This document shows, piece after piece, positions 46,148 to 54,727 of a DNA stretch of 64,000 bases. Every line of letters starts with the position of its first letter. Position 1 is the first letter of the stretch. The stretch is from assembly GCF_013185915.1 (NCBI RefSeq), contig NZ_JAAZUH010000004.1, forward strand, positions 320,859 through 384,858, written 5' to 3'. The notes beneath the pieces were generated by a model. It ran no database searches and was not told the origin of the DNA. It saw nothing but the letters and a program-made list of their open reading frames with translations. The translations under genes and the position numbers were made by a program. The stretch comes from Stenotrophomonas bentonitica. GTDB taxonomy: Bacteria; Pseudomonadota; Gammaproteobacteria; Xanthomonadales; Xanthomonadaceae.

Positions 46148-46999
46148 ATGCGCCCCGATTCCATCCTCACCCTCTCATGCCCGGACCGTACCGGGATCGT
46201 CTACCGCGTTTCCGGCCTGCTGTTCGAGCAGGGCTGCAACATCCTCGATGCGCAGCAGTTCGGTGACGACGAGAGCGGTCGATTCTTCCTACGTGTGCAT
46301 TTCGACCGCGACCCGGGCCAGCCCATCGAAACCATCCAGAACCGGATGGCCGGCCTGGCAACCGACTTCCACATGGACTGGCAACTGCACGACGCCCGCC
46401 GCCGCGCGCGCCTGCTGGTGCTGGTGAGCAAGCAGGGGCACTGCCTCAACGACCTGCTGTTCCGCGCGCACAGCCGCCAGCTGCAGGTAGACATCGCCGC
46501 CGTTGCCTCCAACCATGAAGACTTCGGCGCACTGGCAGGTTCCTACGGCATCCCGTTCCATCATCTGCCGGTCAATGCGGACAACCGCGCCGTGCAGGAA
46601 CAGCAGATCATTGATCTGGTCGAACGCGAGCAGATCGACCTGGTGGTGCTGGCCCGTTACATGCAGATCCTGTCCCCGCGCCTGTGCCAGGCACTGGCCG
46701 GCCGCGCGATCAACATCCACCACAGTTTCCTACCCAGCTTCAAAGGTGCCCAGCCGTACCACCAGGCGCACGCACGCGGGGTCAAGATCATCGGCGCCAC
46801 GGCACATTACGTCACCTCCGACCTCGACGAAGGCCCGATCATCGAACAGGACGTCGCGCGCGTCGATCACGCCATGACCCCACGCGATCTCGTGCGCCTG
46901 GGCAGCGACACTGAATCGCAGGTGCTCGCGCGTGCCGTACGCAGGCACGTAGAGCACCGCATCATCCTCAACGGCCATCGCACCGTCGTATTCCGCTAA
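46148..46999 (+). CDS. purU: Formyltetrahydrofolate deformylase
   Basis: 283 residues: an N-terminal ACT domain (SILTLSCPDRTGIVYRVSGLLFE) and a formyltransferase-fold catalytic domain with the Asn-His-Asp set in NIHHSFLPSFKGAQPY and SDLDEGPIIEQD. It hydrolyses 10-formyl-THF to THF and formate, balancing one-carbon pools. TAAACT at 46136-46141 lies 7 bases before the ATG, so the mRNA may lack a leader. Confidence 0.94.
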   Translation: MRPDSILTLSCPDRTGIVYRVSGLLFEQGCNILDAQQFGDDESGRFFLRVHFDRDPGQPIETIQNRMAGLATDFHMDWQLHDARRRARLLVLVSKQGHCLNDLLFRAHSRQLQVDIAAVASNHEDFGALAGSYGIPFHHLPVNADNRAVQEQQIIDLVEREQIDLVVLARYMQILSPRLCQALAGRAINIHHSFLPSFKGAQPYHQAHARGVKIIGATAHYVTSDLDEGPIIEQDVARVDHAMTPRDLVRLGSDTESQVLARAVRRHVEHRIILNGHRTVVFR

Positions 47000-47036
47000 A
47001 CGGCCGCAACCGACACGCGTCACGGGACGGATATCC

Positions 47037-47134
47037 GGTAGCGCCGGCCGTTGGCCGGCCCTCCCGATGCCCGAACGACACGCACCAACAAAATTCACCG
47101 AAAATCCCCGGTAGTGCCGGCCGCCGGCCGGCTC
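47037..47134. repeat. Two direct GTAG-headed REP palindromes
   Basis: GGTAGCGCCGGCCGTTGGCC at 47037-47062 and GGTAGTGCCGGCCGCCGGCC at 47110-47134, same orientation, between purU and the LysE gene. The second type recurs at 63936-63959. Confidence 0.7.
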
Positions 47135-47175
47135 CCCAGCAACAACACGCCCACCCGGACCAAACGGACCACCTC

Positions 47176-47814
47176 GTGCTCGCACCCTACTGGGCAGAAT
47201 TCCTAAGCCTCGCCGTCATCCACTTCCTCGCCGTCGTAGCCCCAGGCCCGGACTTCGCCGTAGCCGTCCGCCAGAGCGTCCGCTTCGGCCGCAAGGCCGG
47301 CATCTACACCTCCCTCGGCATCGGCGCCGGCATCTCGGTCCACGTGATCTACACTCTGATCGGCGTGGGCGCGCTCCTGCATACAACCCCGTGGCTGATG
47401 ACCGCAGCCAAATGGCTCGGCGCCGCGTACATCTTCTACCTGGGCGTGAAGTTCCTCGCCAGCAAACCGGGCGGCACGGGTGGTGTAGTCGCCGACGGAA
47501 AACCCGAGGCAGCGCAGCAAAGCCCAAGGCAGGCATTCGTCATCGGCTTCATGACCAATGCGACAAACCCCAAGGCAACCCTGTTCTTCCTCGCGGTGTT
47601 CACCACGATCGTCAGTGCGCAGACCCCGTTGCCCATCCAGCTGCTCTACGGCGCATGGATGTGCATGGTCAACGCCGCCTGGTTCGTGCTGGTCAGCGTC
47701 GCCTTCTCAACCGCAGCCGTGCGGCAGAAGTTCCTGAGCACCAGCCACTGGTTCGAACGCGTAATGGGCGTGCTGCTGATCGGGTTCGCGCTGCGGTTGG
47801 TGTTCATGGCGTAG
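47176..47814 (+). CDS. LysE/RhtB-family amino-acid exporter
   Basis: 212 residues with about six membrane helices and the family motif VAPGPDFAVAVRQSVRFGRKAGI near the N terminus, plus TNATNPKATLFFLAVF in the middle. LysE/RhtB proteins export amino acids. Starts with GTG at 47176. Confidence 0.88.
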   Translation: MLAPYWAEFLSLAVIHFLAVVAPGPDFAVAVRQSVRFGRKAGIYTSLGIGAGISVHVIYTLIGVGALLHTTPWLMTAAKWLGAAYIFYLGVKFLASKPGGTGGVVADGKPEAAQQSPRQAFVIGFMTNATNPKATLFFLAVFTTIVSAQTPLPIQLLYGAWMCMVNAAWFVLVSVAFSTAAVRQKFLSTSHWFERVMGVLLIGFALRLVFMA

Positions 47815-47849
47815 AAGCGGCTACCGTGCCCCGTGCTACGATTGCCGCA

Positions 47850-47982
47850 TCTGGATATGTACGGAGCGTTGGGCGAAAGCCCGAGGTGTTCAGATGCCGC
47901 CATTGGTTACAGGCCTTTGCCGTTTGATGGGAGTGATCCCTAAGGGCATCCGCGAAACCCCCGCAAGGGGGTTTGTTTTTTG
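47850..47982 (+). ncRNA. Candidate structured small RNA ending in a terminator
   Basis: This gap downstream of the LysE gene has no ORF of note but strong local pairing: GGGC-GAAA-GCCC, GGGA-GTGA-TCCC and the long-range GATGCC/GGCATC pair that could close a multibranch fold. It ends in AAACCCCC-GCAA-GGGGGTTT plus a T-run. A TATGTA hexamer at about 47855 could be a -10; no good -35. I do not recognise a family. Confidence 0.3.
47955..47981 (+). terminator. Rho-independent terminator
   Basis: AAACCCCC-GCAA-GGGGGTTT, eight-base stem, followed by GTTTTTT. Confidence 0.85.
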
Positions 47983-47991
47983 GGGCCGAAA

Positions 47992-48048
47992 GCGGCCGGG
48001 CAGAGCCCGGCGCTACCTGGGGCCAGCCGGGCAGGGCCCGGCTCTACC
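47992..48048. repeat. Two GTAG-headed REP palindromes overlapping the symE 3' end
   Basis: GCGGCCGGGCAGAGCCCGGC at 47992-48017 and CAGCCGGGCAGGGCCCGGCT at 48024-48048; both end in CTACC. The stop codon of the leftward symE-like gene (CTA at 48044-48046) lies inside the second element. Confidence 0.7.
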
Positions 48049-48367
48049 GTTCCTCATCCGCTTTGCGTGAGCGCTTCTTCTTTGGTTCGTGCTTGCGATA
48101 GCGGTAGGGGAGGGGGACTGGGGTTTCATCCAGTACCAGCGTCACTCGCCCGGGTGAGGTCTCCACCCATACACGGTGACCCACCTTCAGCCCCAGTCGT
48201 TCAAGCCAGACCCCGCACAGCTGCAGGCGGGGAATGAAGAGCCCCGGTGGCAGGATGTTGCCGGCCGGGTGTTGCAGGGCGGAAATGCGGATGCTCTTGG
48301 GCTGGTGCCAGCCGATGCCGACCTGCTGGTTGGGGTCGGTAGACGAATCGATCTTCGAACTGTTCAT
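48044..48367 (-). CDS. symE: SymE-like toxin-family protein
   Basis: 107 residues. FIPRLQLCGVWLERLGLKVGHRVWVE and RVTLVL match the SymE core (L-x-G-x-WL-x-x-aGF-x-x-G) of the AbrB-derived SOS-induced toxin family, followed by a basic tail (KHEPKKKRSRK). E. coli SymE is held down by an antisense RNA over its 5' region. MNSSKIDSSTD at 48367 is the likely start; a longer frame upstream is of low coding quality. The upstream region is rich in inverted repeats. Confidence 0.6.
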   Translation of the reverse strand: MNSSKIDSSTDPNQQVGIGWHQPKSIRISALQHPAGNILPPGLFIPRLQLCGVWLERLGLKVGHRVWVETSPGRVTLVLDETPVPLPYRYRKHEPKKKRSRKADEER

Positions 48368-48387
48368 GCGAGTACTCCCTTGGAAGT

Positions 48388-48412
48388 ACTCCCTCGTCGG
48401 CGACGAGGGAGT
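48388..48412. repeat. 12-bp palindrome upstream of symE
   Basis: ACTCCCTCGTCG-G-CGACGAGGGAGT: perfect 12-base arms around one base, 20 bases upstream of the symE start. AGTACTCCCT is additionally duplicated at 48371 and 48386. Could be an operator or an RNA hairpin in the symE leader. Confidence 0.7.
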
Positions 48413-48419
48413 CGGGAGG

Positions 48420-48529
48420 TTGATATCCGTTCGACCAACGGTGTGACTTATTTCCCCACGGGGTGTTGTATTCGCCACCCACCCGACGCAGAACTGCATA
48501 CTTTCATTAGTCGAACGAGGGGATATCAA
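48420..48529. repeat. Long interrupted inverted repeat upstream of symE
   Basis: TTGATATCC-GTTCGAC at 48420-48435 pairs with GTCGAAC-GAGG-GGATATCAA at 48510-48529, a 16-bp stem with a four-base bulge enclosing 74 bases. The remainder of the gap to pncA (48530-48780) is comparatively AT-rich and shows no gene I can support. Confidence 0.6.
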
Positions 48530-48784
48530 ACCCCGAGCCCACACGATGCACAGCTGCTCAATGACAGAGAAGTTGGCATTTCCTAAGGATAGCGGTGTAT
48601 CGATACGCCGCGTCTATGGTGCGTCGCAAGTGGGCCGGACTCAGGCTGGAGCGGCGTTCTTAGTGATACAGACGTCGCAGAATCAACGGTTCGACGCCCG
48701 TTGGAATGTCGAAGAATTTTGATGTGCGCTCGTCTAGCGCTGTCGTTAACGGCCGTTCGTGCGCTGGCTTCCGGTTGGGTCCGC

Positions 48785-48866
48785 GATGACACGCGTGGCG
48801 TGTCACTACGCGGAACCGGCGGATTGCGTGCACAGCTGCGTAGCGACACGCCATGCGTGTCCCACG
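48785..48866. repeat. Inverted pair of GTAG-headed REP-like palindromes
   Basis: GACACGCGTGGCGTGTCAC at about 48786-48808 and GTAGCGACACGCCATGCGTG at about 48840-48864 in opposite orientation; same family as 34909-35020. Confidence 0.7.
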
Positions 48867-48889
48867 CGCCGCCGGATCACACGCGCCCC

Positions 48890-49516
48890 TCAGACGATGG
48901 CGATCTTCGCCTTGGCCAGCGCCTCACGCACCATCGCATCATTGGCCTCGGTCACCGGCCGCGTCAGGTCCCAAAGGAACTTCACCCGGAACCCGAACTT
49001 CACCGCGTCCTGCGCACTCCACAGCACGCAATAGTCGCGCGCCAACCCGCACACATGCACCTCGCGGATACCACGCTCATGCAGCCACCCGGCCAAACCG
49101 GTGGGCGGGCGGTTCCCATCCGGCCCATGGTTCTCGCGGAAGGCGCTGTACGAGTCCACCTCGCGCCGTGTGCCCTTGCGCAGGATCAGGTCGGCCGGCG
49201 TCCAGTCCACCCCTGGATGCAACACCGCGCCTGGCGTGTCCTGTACGCAGTGGTCCGGCCACAGCGTCTGCGGCTGCGCGTGCAGCAGGATGGTCTCGAA
49301 CGGCAGCTGGCCCGGTTGCTGGCTGGCATACGAGGCGTGATCCGCCGGGTGCCAGTCCTGCGTGGCCACCACCGTGCGATACCGGCGCTGGGCCAGCAAC
49401 TCCGCAATGCCCGGCACGATGCCATCGCCGTCCACGCAGGGCAGCGCGCCGCCAGGCATGAAGTCCGGCTGCAGATCGATCACGACCAGGGCAACGTCAG
49501 CGGGGAAGTGCGTCAT
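48890..49516 (-). CDS. pncA: Nicotinamidase
   Basis: 208 residues of the isochorismatase-fold hydrolases. Catalytic triad: Asp in VIDLQPDF, Lys in ILRKGTRRE, Cys in CGLARDYCV; the metal-binding Asp-His pair is in DWHPADHAS. It converts nicotinamide to nicotinate in NAD salvage. The ATG at 49516 leaves seven residues before the first strand, as in E. coli PncA; 49528 is an alternative four codons upstream. Confidence 0.92.
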   Translation of the reverse strand: MTHFPADVALVVIDLQPDFMPGGALPCVDGDGIVPGIAELLAQRRYRTVVATQDWHPADHASYASQQPGQLPFETILLHAQPQTLWPDHCVQDTPGAVLHPGVDWTPADLILRKGTRREVDSYSAFRENHGPDGNRPPTGLAGWLHERGIREVHVCGLARDYCVLWSAQDAVKFGFRVKFLWDLTRPVTEANDAMVREALAKAKIAIV

Positions 49517-49557
49517 GGCATGCGTCATTCGGGTGGGGTGCCCCAGTCTAGCGGACA

Positions 49558-49582
49558 CCCCGCCGCCATAAAGACGGCGGGG
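49558..49582 (-). terminator. Hairpin downstream of metE (possible terminator)
   Basis: CCCCGCCG and CGGCGGGG form an 8-bp stem around a nine-base loop, 20 bases after the metE stop. No clear T-run follows on the minus strand. Confidence 0.4.
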
Positions 49583-49602
49583 CTCGATCAACGCAACCGC
49601 AC

Positions 49603-51900
49603 TCAGGCGGCGTTGGCGTCCGCCGTCTCATCGCGCAACTGCCGTGCCGCAGCCACCAGCGCTTCCAGCGCCGCCCGGGTCTCCGGCCAGCCACGGGTTT
49701 TCAAGCCGCAATCCGGGTTCACCCAGATCTGCTCCGGCCGCAGCACCTCGGCGGCCTTGCGCAGCAGCGACAGCATCTCTTCCTTGTCCGGTACGCGCGG
49801 AGAATGGATGTCGTACACACCCGGCCCGATCTCGTTCGGGTACTGGAACTTCACGAACGCATCCAGCAGCTCCATCCGCGAGCGCGAGGTTTCAATCGAG
49901 ATCACGTCGGCGTCCATCGCCGCCACCGAGTGGATGATGTCGTTGAACTCGGAGTAGCACATGTGGGTGTGGATCTGGGTGGCGTCCCGCACGCCGCTGG
50001 CGCTGATCCGGAACGCTTCCACCGCCCAGTCCAGGTACTCGCGCCATTGCGCACGGCGCAGCGGCAGGCCTTCGCGGATCGCCGGTTCGTCGATCTGGAT
50101 CACGCCGATGCCAGCCGCTTCCAGGTCCAGCACCTCATCTCGAAGTGCCAGTGCGATCTGCCGGCAGGTATCGGCACGTGCCTGGTCGTCGCGCACGAAC
50201 GACCACTGCAGCACCGTCACCGGCCCGGTCAGCATGCCCTTCATCGGCCGGTCGGTCAGCGATTGCGCGTACTGCGACCAGCGCACCGTCATCGGCTGCG
50301 GGCGGCTCACATCGCCGTAAATCACCGGTGGCTTCACGCAGCGCGAGCCATAGCTCTGCACCCAACCGTTCTTGGTGAAAGCGAAGCCTTCCAGCTGCTC
50401 GCCGAAGTACTCCACCATGTCGTTGCGCTCGAACTCGCCATGCACCAGCACGTCCAGCCCGATCTGTTCCTGGATGCGCACGCAGTGTTCGGTCTGGCTG
50501 GCGAGGAAGGCGTCGTAGTCTGCGTCGGAAAGCGTGCCGGACTTGTTGCGGGCGCGCGCCTCGCGCACTTCCAGCGTCTGCGGGAACGAGCCAATGGTGG
50601 TGGTGGGGTAGCGCGGCAGCTTCAGTGCGGCCGCCTGCGCCAGGTGGCGCTGCGGGTAACGGCTATGGCGCTGCGCATCTGCTGCGGTCAGTGCGGAAAG
50701 ACGCGCGGCCACCGCAGGGTTGTGCACGCGCGGCGAGCGGCGGCGCGATTCAATGCGCTCGCGCGAAGATGCCAGTGCCGCTTCGGCGCGTGCCGGCGCG
50801 TCGATGGCGTCGGCCAGTACGCGCAGTTCGCCCAGCTTCTGCTTCGAGAACGCCAGCCAGCCACGCAGTTCGTCGTCCAGCTTCTTCTCGTGGTCCAGGT
50901 CGACGGGGGTGTGCAGCAGCGAACACGAAGGCGCCAGCCACAGGCAGTCGCTGCCCAGCTGCCCATGCGTGTAGCGCGCCAGCACCAGCGCATTGTCCAG
51001 ATGGGTGCGCCAGATGTTGCGGCCGTTGACCAGACCTGCCGAGAGCACGCGGCCAGCGGGCAGTGCCTTGATGACCGCATCCAGCTGTTCCGGTGCACGC
51101 ACCAGATCCACGTGCAGGCCATCCACCGGCAGCGAGGCGGCCAGTTCCAGGTTGTCGTCCAGCGCGCCGAAGTAGGTGGCCACCAGCACCTTGGGGCGTG
51201 CAGCTTTGGCCAGCACTGCATACGCGCGGGTGATCGCGGCGCGGGCTTCCGGGCTGAGGTCCTGCACCAGCGCCGGCTCATCCAGCTGCACCCACTGCGC
51301 GCCGGCCGCCTGCAGCTGGCCCAGCAGCTCCACGTACACCGGCAGCAGCGCATCCAGCAGGTCCAGCGCCGGGCTGCCATCCACGGTCTTGGACAGCAGC
51401 AGGAAGGTCACCGGGCCAATCAGCACCGGGCGGGTTTCAATGCCCAGCGCCTTGGCTTGGCGGTACTCGGCCAGCGGCTTGTCGCCGCGCAGGGCGAAGC
51501 CTTGGCCGGCCTGCAGTTCGGGCACCAGGTAGTGGTAGTTGGTATCGAACCACTTGGTCATTTCCAGCGCATGCAGATCCACGCCATCGCGCTGCAGGCC
51601 GCGCGCCATCGCGAAGTAGCCGGTAAGCGGATCGGCGTCGGCCAGTGCGCGGTAGCGGGCCGGAATGGCGTCGAACAGGAAGGCGGCATCCAGCACCTGG
51701 TCGTACAGGCTGAAGTCGTTGCTGGGCGGAACGTCCACCCCGGCATCGCGCTGCAGCTGCCAGTGCGTGGCACGCAGTCCGGCGGCGGTGTCCAACAGAG
51801 AAGCGGCGCTGCTGTGGCCCGACCAGAACGCTTCCAGTGCGCGCTTGAGCTCGCGTTTGGCGCCGATGCGGGGGAAGCCCAGATTGGTAACAGTGGTCAT
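49603..51900 (-). CDS. metE: Cobalamin-independent methionine synthase
   Basis: 765 residues in the usual two-barrel arrangement: N-terminal half from [21 protein letters not shown], and the C-terminal catalytic barrel with [11 protein letters not shown], zinc ligands in [13 protein letters not shown] (His and Cys) and [11 protein letters not shown] (Cys). It transfers the methyl group of methyl-THF to homocysteine. A cobalamin riboswitch lies in its leader, so it should be shut off when B12 is present and a B12-dependent MetH can take over. Confidence 0.96.
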   Translation of the reverse strand: MTTVTNLGFPRIGAKRELKRALEAFWSGHSSAASLLDTAAGLRATHWQLQRDAGVDVPPSNDFSLYDQVLDAAFLFDAIPARYRALADADPLTGYFAMARGLQRDGVDLHALEMTKWFDTNYHYLVPELQAGQGFALRGDKPLAEYRQAKALGIETRPVLIGPVTFLLLSKTVDGSPALDLLDALLPVYVELLGQLQAAGAQWVQLDEPALVQDLSPEARAAITRAYAVLAKAARPKVLVATYFGALDDNLELAASLPVDGLHVDLVRAPEQLDAVIKALPAGRVLSAGLVNGRNIWRTHLDNALVLARYTHGQLGSDCLWLAPSCSLLHTPVDLDHEKKLDDELRGWLAFSKQKLGELRVLADAIDAPARAEAALASSRERIESRRRSPRVHNPAVAARLSALTAADAQRHSRYPQRHLAQAAALKLPRYPTTTIGSFPQTLEVREARARNKSGTLSDADYDAFLASQTEHCVRIQEQIGLDVLVHGEFERNDMVEYFGEQLEGFAFTKNGWVQSYGSRCVKPPVIYGDVSRPQPMTVRWSQYAQSLTDRPMKGMLTGPVTVLQWSFVRDDQARADTCRQIALALRDEVLDLEAAGIGVIQIDEPAIREGLPLRRAQWREYLDWAVEAFRISASGVRDATQIHTHMCYSEFNDIIHSVAAMDADVISIETSRSRMELLDAFVKFQYPNEIGPGVYDIHSPRVPDKEEMLSLLRKAAEVLRPEQIWVNPDCGLKTRGWPETRAALEALVAAARQLRDETADANAA

Positions 51901-52119
51901 GAAACGTATCCTCATTGCGTAGGCATTGAGGAACGAAGGAACTGCGCGGCCCGCACGCCATTGCTGCCGTGCCCGCCCCGCCAGCGACCTTCGCCCCCGC
52001 GGGCGAACCGGATGCCACGAAGCGGACGCACGGGGGCAGCGCCCTGCACTGTGCAAGGCGTCAGGCCCCGGCAACCTCCCCGCGGACGTTCCAGGTCGAA
52101 TCAGAGGACGGTCGTGTCC

Positions 52120-52325
52120 TCCGGCCGGGGCCGGTATTCGGGCTGATGGACACGGGCGCGAACGCCCACCTACTCCCTGCCGCTTCCCAGGCTGCAAAGC
52201 CCAGTGCTGTTGGCAGGTGTCGTTTCCATTCACCGCTGCGGGGCAGCTCCGGAATGGGTGCACAAGGCACCGGCACCGGATTCCCGTTTAAACCCATCCC
52301 TTCATCGGCATGAAGAGATGGATAC
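52120..52325 (-). promoter_or_regulatory. Cobalamin (AdoCbl) riboswitch upstream of metE
   Basis: Read on the minus strand, the order matches the cobalamin riboswitch: ACGGGAATCCGGTG, then ATTCCGGAGCTGCCCCGC, and a B12 box AGCCCGAATACCGGCC (complement of 52128-52144). A short hairpin (GAGGACACGACCGTCCTC on the minus strand) follows and may be the expression platform. The remaining leader to the metE start (51901-52119) has no gene on either strand that I can support. Confidence 0.85.
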
Positions 52326-52388
52326 CTTCGGCGAGCACAAGGTAGGCCGATTGGGGGATGGGGTCAAGGGGAGGAGACTTATGCCACT

Positions 52389-52416
52389 GCATCCGCCGCG
52401 CCGCTTCCCCCGTATC
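52389..52416 (+). promoter_or_regulatory. Putative ECF sigma promoter upstream of the exported-protein/sigma/anti-sigma operon
   Basis: GCATCC (52389-52394), 16 bases, CGTATC (52411-52416), the latter followed by TC. The identical arrangement lies upstream of the desaturase operon at 54670. Expected transcript start is about 22 bases ahead of the first gene. Confidence 0.6.
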
Positions 52417-52444
52417 TCTCCACGACCTCCCTCTGGAAACGGGC

Positions 52445-53224
52445 ATGCGCCGCTCATTCACATTTCCTGCCGAGCTGCTTCTGCTGCTGTGTCCGCTGTT
52501 GGCCGGTGCCGAAACCGTCCAGCGCCAGGAAGGGCGCGCGTTCTCTGCCGAGGGGAACACGCTGCTCTACCGCGAAACCCATTGGCTGCAGGGCCCGCCC
52601 AACGCGCAGTCGCGGCTGGTGCTGTACCGCTGCGCTGATGGGCGGCCGTTCGCGCGCAAATGGATGACCCCGCAGGGCAGCGCGCAGACGCCGGACTTCA
52701 GCCTGGAAGATGGCCGTGACGGCTATCAGGAAGGCGTGCGCGGAAGTGGCGCGTCACGCACGGTGTACCTGCGTAGCTCCGCTGCAGCCGCGCCAGTCAG
52801 CCGCACGCTCACAGTCCCACCCGATGCCGTGGTCGACGCCGGTTTCGACGCAGCCGTGCGCGGCCACTGGGCCACCCTGCGCGACGGCAAGCCGGTGGCG
52901 TTCCAGTTCGTGTTGCCCAGCCGCCAACGCCTGGTGCCGCTGAAGCTGCAGCGCACCGGTGCAACCACCTGGCAGGGCCAGCCTGCCCAGCAGCTACAGA
53001 TGAAGCTGGACGCCTGGTTCGGCTTCGCAGTGCCAGCAGTGACTCTGGTCTACGCCAACGCCGACCAGCGCCTGCTGCAGTTCACCGGTACCGGCAACGT
53101 GCGTGACGCCAAGGGCCGCTACCCGCAGGTGCGCGTGGAGTTCCCCAGTGCGCCTGCCGCCGCCACTGCGGCTGAGCTTGCCACGGCGAGGGGGCAGGAT
53201 CTGGTGAAGACATGCGACAGCTGA
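52445..53224 (+). CDS. Exported protein of unknown function, first gene of the sigma-factor operon
   Basis: 259 residues with a signal peptide (MRRSFTFPAELLLLLCPLLAGAE). I do not recognise the mature protein: it is predicted beta-rich, contains an early YRETHWL and late TLVYANADQRLLQFTGTGNV, and has two cysteines (YRCAD and the penultimate-region KTCDS). The gene sits 71 bases before the sigma factor, behind the shared promoter-like element, which suggests a periplasmic role in the same stress response. Confidence 0.65.
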   Translation: MRRSFTFPAELLLLLCPLLAGAETVQRQEGRAFSAEGNTLLYRETHWLQGPPNAQSRLVLYRCADGRPFARKWMTPQGSAQTPDFSLEDGRDGYQEGVRGSGASRTVYLRSSAAAAPVSRTLTVPPDAVVDAGFDAAVRGHWATLRDGKPVAFQFVLPSRQRLVPLKLQRTGATTWQGQPAQQLQMKLDAWFGFAVPAVTLVYANADQRLLQFTGTGNVRDAKGRYPQVRVEFPSAPAAATAAELATARGQDLVKTCDS

Positions 53225-53294
53225 ATACCCCCTTGCAGCCAGTCAAAAGAGCAACGACCATGCAGGCACGCGCCTTGCCGACACCGAGTTCTCG

Positions 53295-53864
53295 ATGCCT
53301 GAGTTGGATGCTTCCGATACCGCCGCAGCAGCACGCCTCAACGGGCTGCTGGTCCAGGTGGCCAGTGGTGATCGCCAGGCCTTCGAGCAGGTCTACCAGC
53401 TCGCCTCCGGGCGCCTGTTCGCGATCTGCCTGCAGCTGCTGCGCGACCGCAACGACGCCGAAGACGTGCTGCAGGAGGTCTTCACCTCGGTCTGGAACAA
53501 GGCCGGGCAGTTCGATCCTGCCAAGGCCTCGGCCATGACCTGGCTCTCCATGACCGCCCGCCACCGCGCGATCGACCGCCTGCGCGCCGCGCCGCCGCGC
53601 GCGATGGACGACCTCTCGGTGATCGAGGACCTGCCCGACGGCGATGCACAGCCACCGCAGGCGGCCGAGCAGTCTTCGGACCGCGCGCGCCTGGCGCAGT
53701 GCCTGGAAACCCTTGAGAGCAAGCGCCGCGCGCTGATCCGCGCCGCGTTCCTGGACGGCTCCAGCTATGAAGAGCTGGCCCGCCGCATCGGTTCGCCGCT
53801 GGGCTCGGTGAAGAGCTGGATCCGGCGCGGCCTTGGCCAACTGCGGGTGTGCCTGGAACGATGA
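53295..53864 (+). CDS. ECF sigma factor (SigK-like)
   Basis: 189 residues with sigma region 2 (LQLLRDRNDAEDVLQEVFTSVW, residues about 49-70) and region 4 (YEELARRIGSPLGSVKSWIRRGL, about 158-180), separated by an acidic linker. This type pairs with RskA-like membrane anti-sigma factors, and one follows with a four-base overlap. The adjacent lipid operon and the shared promoter element suggest its targets. Confidence 0.9.
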   Translation: MPELDASDTAAAARLNGLLVQVASGDRQAFEQVYQLASGRLFAICLQLLRDRNDAEDVLQEVFTSVWNKAGQFDPAKASAMTWLSMTARHRAIDRLRAAPPRAMDDLSVIEDLPDGDAQPPQAAEQSSDRARLAQCLETLESKRRALIRAAFLDGSSYEELARRIGSPLGSVKSWIRRGLGQLRVCLER

Positions 53865-54634
53865 ACATCCGCGACCTTCACGACGAATACGACGACGAAC
53901 AGCCGCCCAGCGCAGACATCCTGGCCGGCGAGTACGTGCTGGGCGTGCACGACGCCGCCGAGCGCCGCCAGCTGGAACAGCGCATCGCCCAGGACCCGGG
54001 CTTTGCCCGCCTGGTCGAACAGTGGCAGAACCGGCTGGCGCCACTGCTGGACTCGTTCGGCAGCGAAGCAGTGCCGGCGCATGTATGGCCGCGCATCCGC
54101 GCCGCACTGGGCTGGCCGGCAGCGGTTGTGGCACCGAAACTCTGGCAGCGCACCGGCTTCTGGCAGGGCATGACCGCCCTGGCCGCGGCCCTGGCGCTGG
54201 TGGCGGTGTTCAACCGCCAGCCGCTGCAGGAACCCGCACCGGTTACCCCGGTCGCCGTCACCCCGGCACCGACTCCGGCCGAGCCGGAGCAGGCGACCAA
54301 GCCGGTCACCCCGCTGCTGCACGACGACGGCACGCCCGGCTGGCTGGCCTCGGTCGACAAGGCCCAGGGCAAGGTGTTGATGGTGCCGGTACCGGCCGCA
54401 GCCGATGCGGCAGGGCGCGCGCCGGAGCTGTGGCTGATCCCGGCCGGCGGTACGCCGCGCTCGCTGGGTCTGGTCTCGATCAACCGCGCCCATACCGTGG
54501 CGGTGCCCGAGGCGCTGCGTGATGTGCTGGTGAACGGCTCGATGCTGGCGATTACCCTGGAACCGGCAGGCGGTGCGCCGCAGGGCATTCCGACCGGTCC
54601 GATCATCGCCAAGGGCGACATCGCCAACCTGTAA
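53861..54634 (+). CDS. RskA-type membrane anti-sigma factor
   Basis: 257 residues: a cytoplasmic sigma-binding N terminus (ILAGEYVLGVHDAAERRQLEQRI), one membrane helix (GMTALAAALALVAVF, about residue 110-125), a Pro-rich linker and a periplasmic RskA domain (GWLASVDKAQGKVLMVPV, ELWLIPAGGTPRSLGL). No zinc HxxxCxxC motif, so not a ChrR/ZAS protein. It should hold the sigma factor at the membrane until a periplasmic signal triggers proteolysis. ATGA overlap with the sigma gene. Confidence 0.88.
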   Translation: MNIRDLHDEYDDEQPPSADILAGEYVLGVHDAAERRQLEQRIAQDPGFARLVEQWQNRLAPLLDSFGSEAVPAHVWPRIRAALGWPAAVVAPKLWQRTGFWQGMTALAAALALVAVFNRQPLQEPAPVTPVAVTPAPTPAEPEQATKPVTPLLHDDGTPGWLASVDKAQGKVLMVPVPAAADAAGRAPELWLIPAGGTPRSLGLVSINRAHTVAVPEALRDVLVNGSMLAITLEPAGGAPQGIPTGPIIAKGDIANL

Positions 54635-54638
54635 GGCA

Positions 54639-54670
54639 CACCCCTTCCGGAATTAATTTCGGAAGGGGTG
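54639..54670. terminator. Stem-loop between the anti-sigma gene and the desaturase operon
   Basis: CACCCCTTCCG and CGGAAGGGGTG form an 11-bp stem around a ten-base AT-rich loop. No T-run follows. Its right arm ends at the first base of the next -35-like element, so it lies exactly between the two transcription units. Confidence 0.5.
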
Positions 54671-54697
54671 CATCCAAACGCGGGTGGCCTGCGTATC
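54670..54697 (+). promoter_or_regulatory. Putative ECF sigma promoter of the lipid-modification operon
   Basis: GCATCC (54670-54675), 16 bases, CGTATC (54692-54697), followed by TC. Same bases and spacing as the element at 52389. Confidence 0.6.
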
Positions 54698-54727
54698 TCC
54701 TGATGAACCAGTCAGGAGATGCGCGAC

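Noticed and set aside
48583..48854. Two overlapping minus-strand ORFs between symE and pncA
   Set aside because: No recognisable motifs, no ribosome sites, and they run through REP palindromes.
47992..48866. SymE neighbourhood as a mobile element or phage remnant
   Set aside because: No transposase, integrase or terminal repeats; flanking genes are ordinary chromosomal genes.
49804..52146. 780-codon open frame on the plus strand
   Set aside because: Antisense of metE and its riboswitch; composition typical of a high-GC shadow frame.
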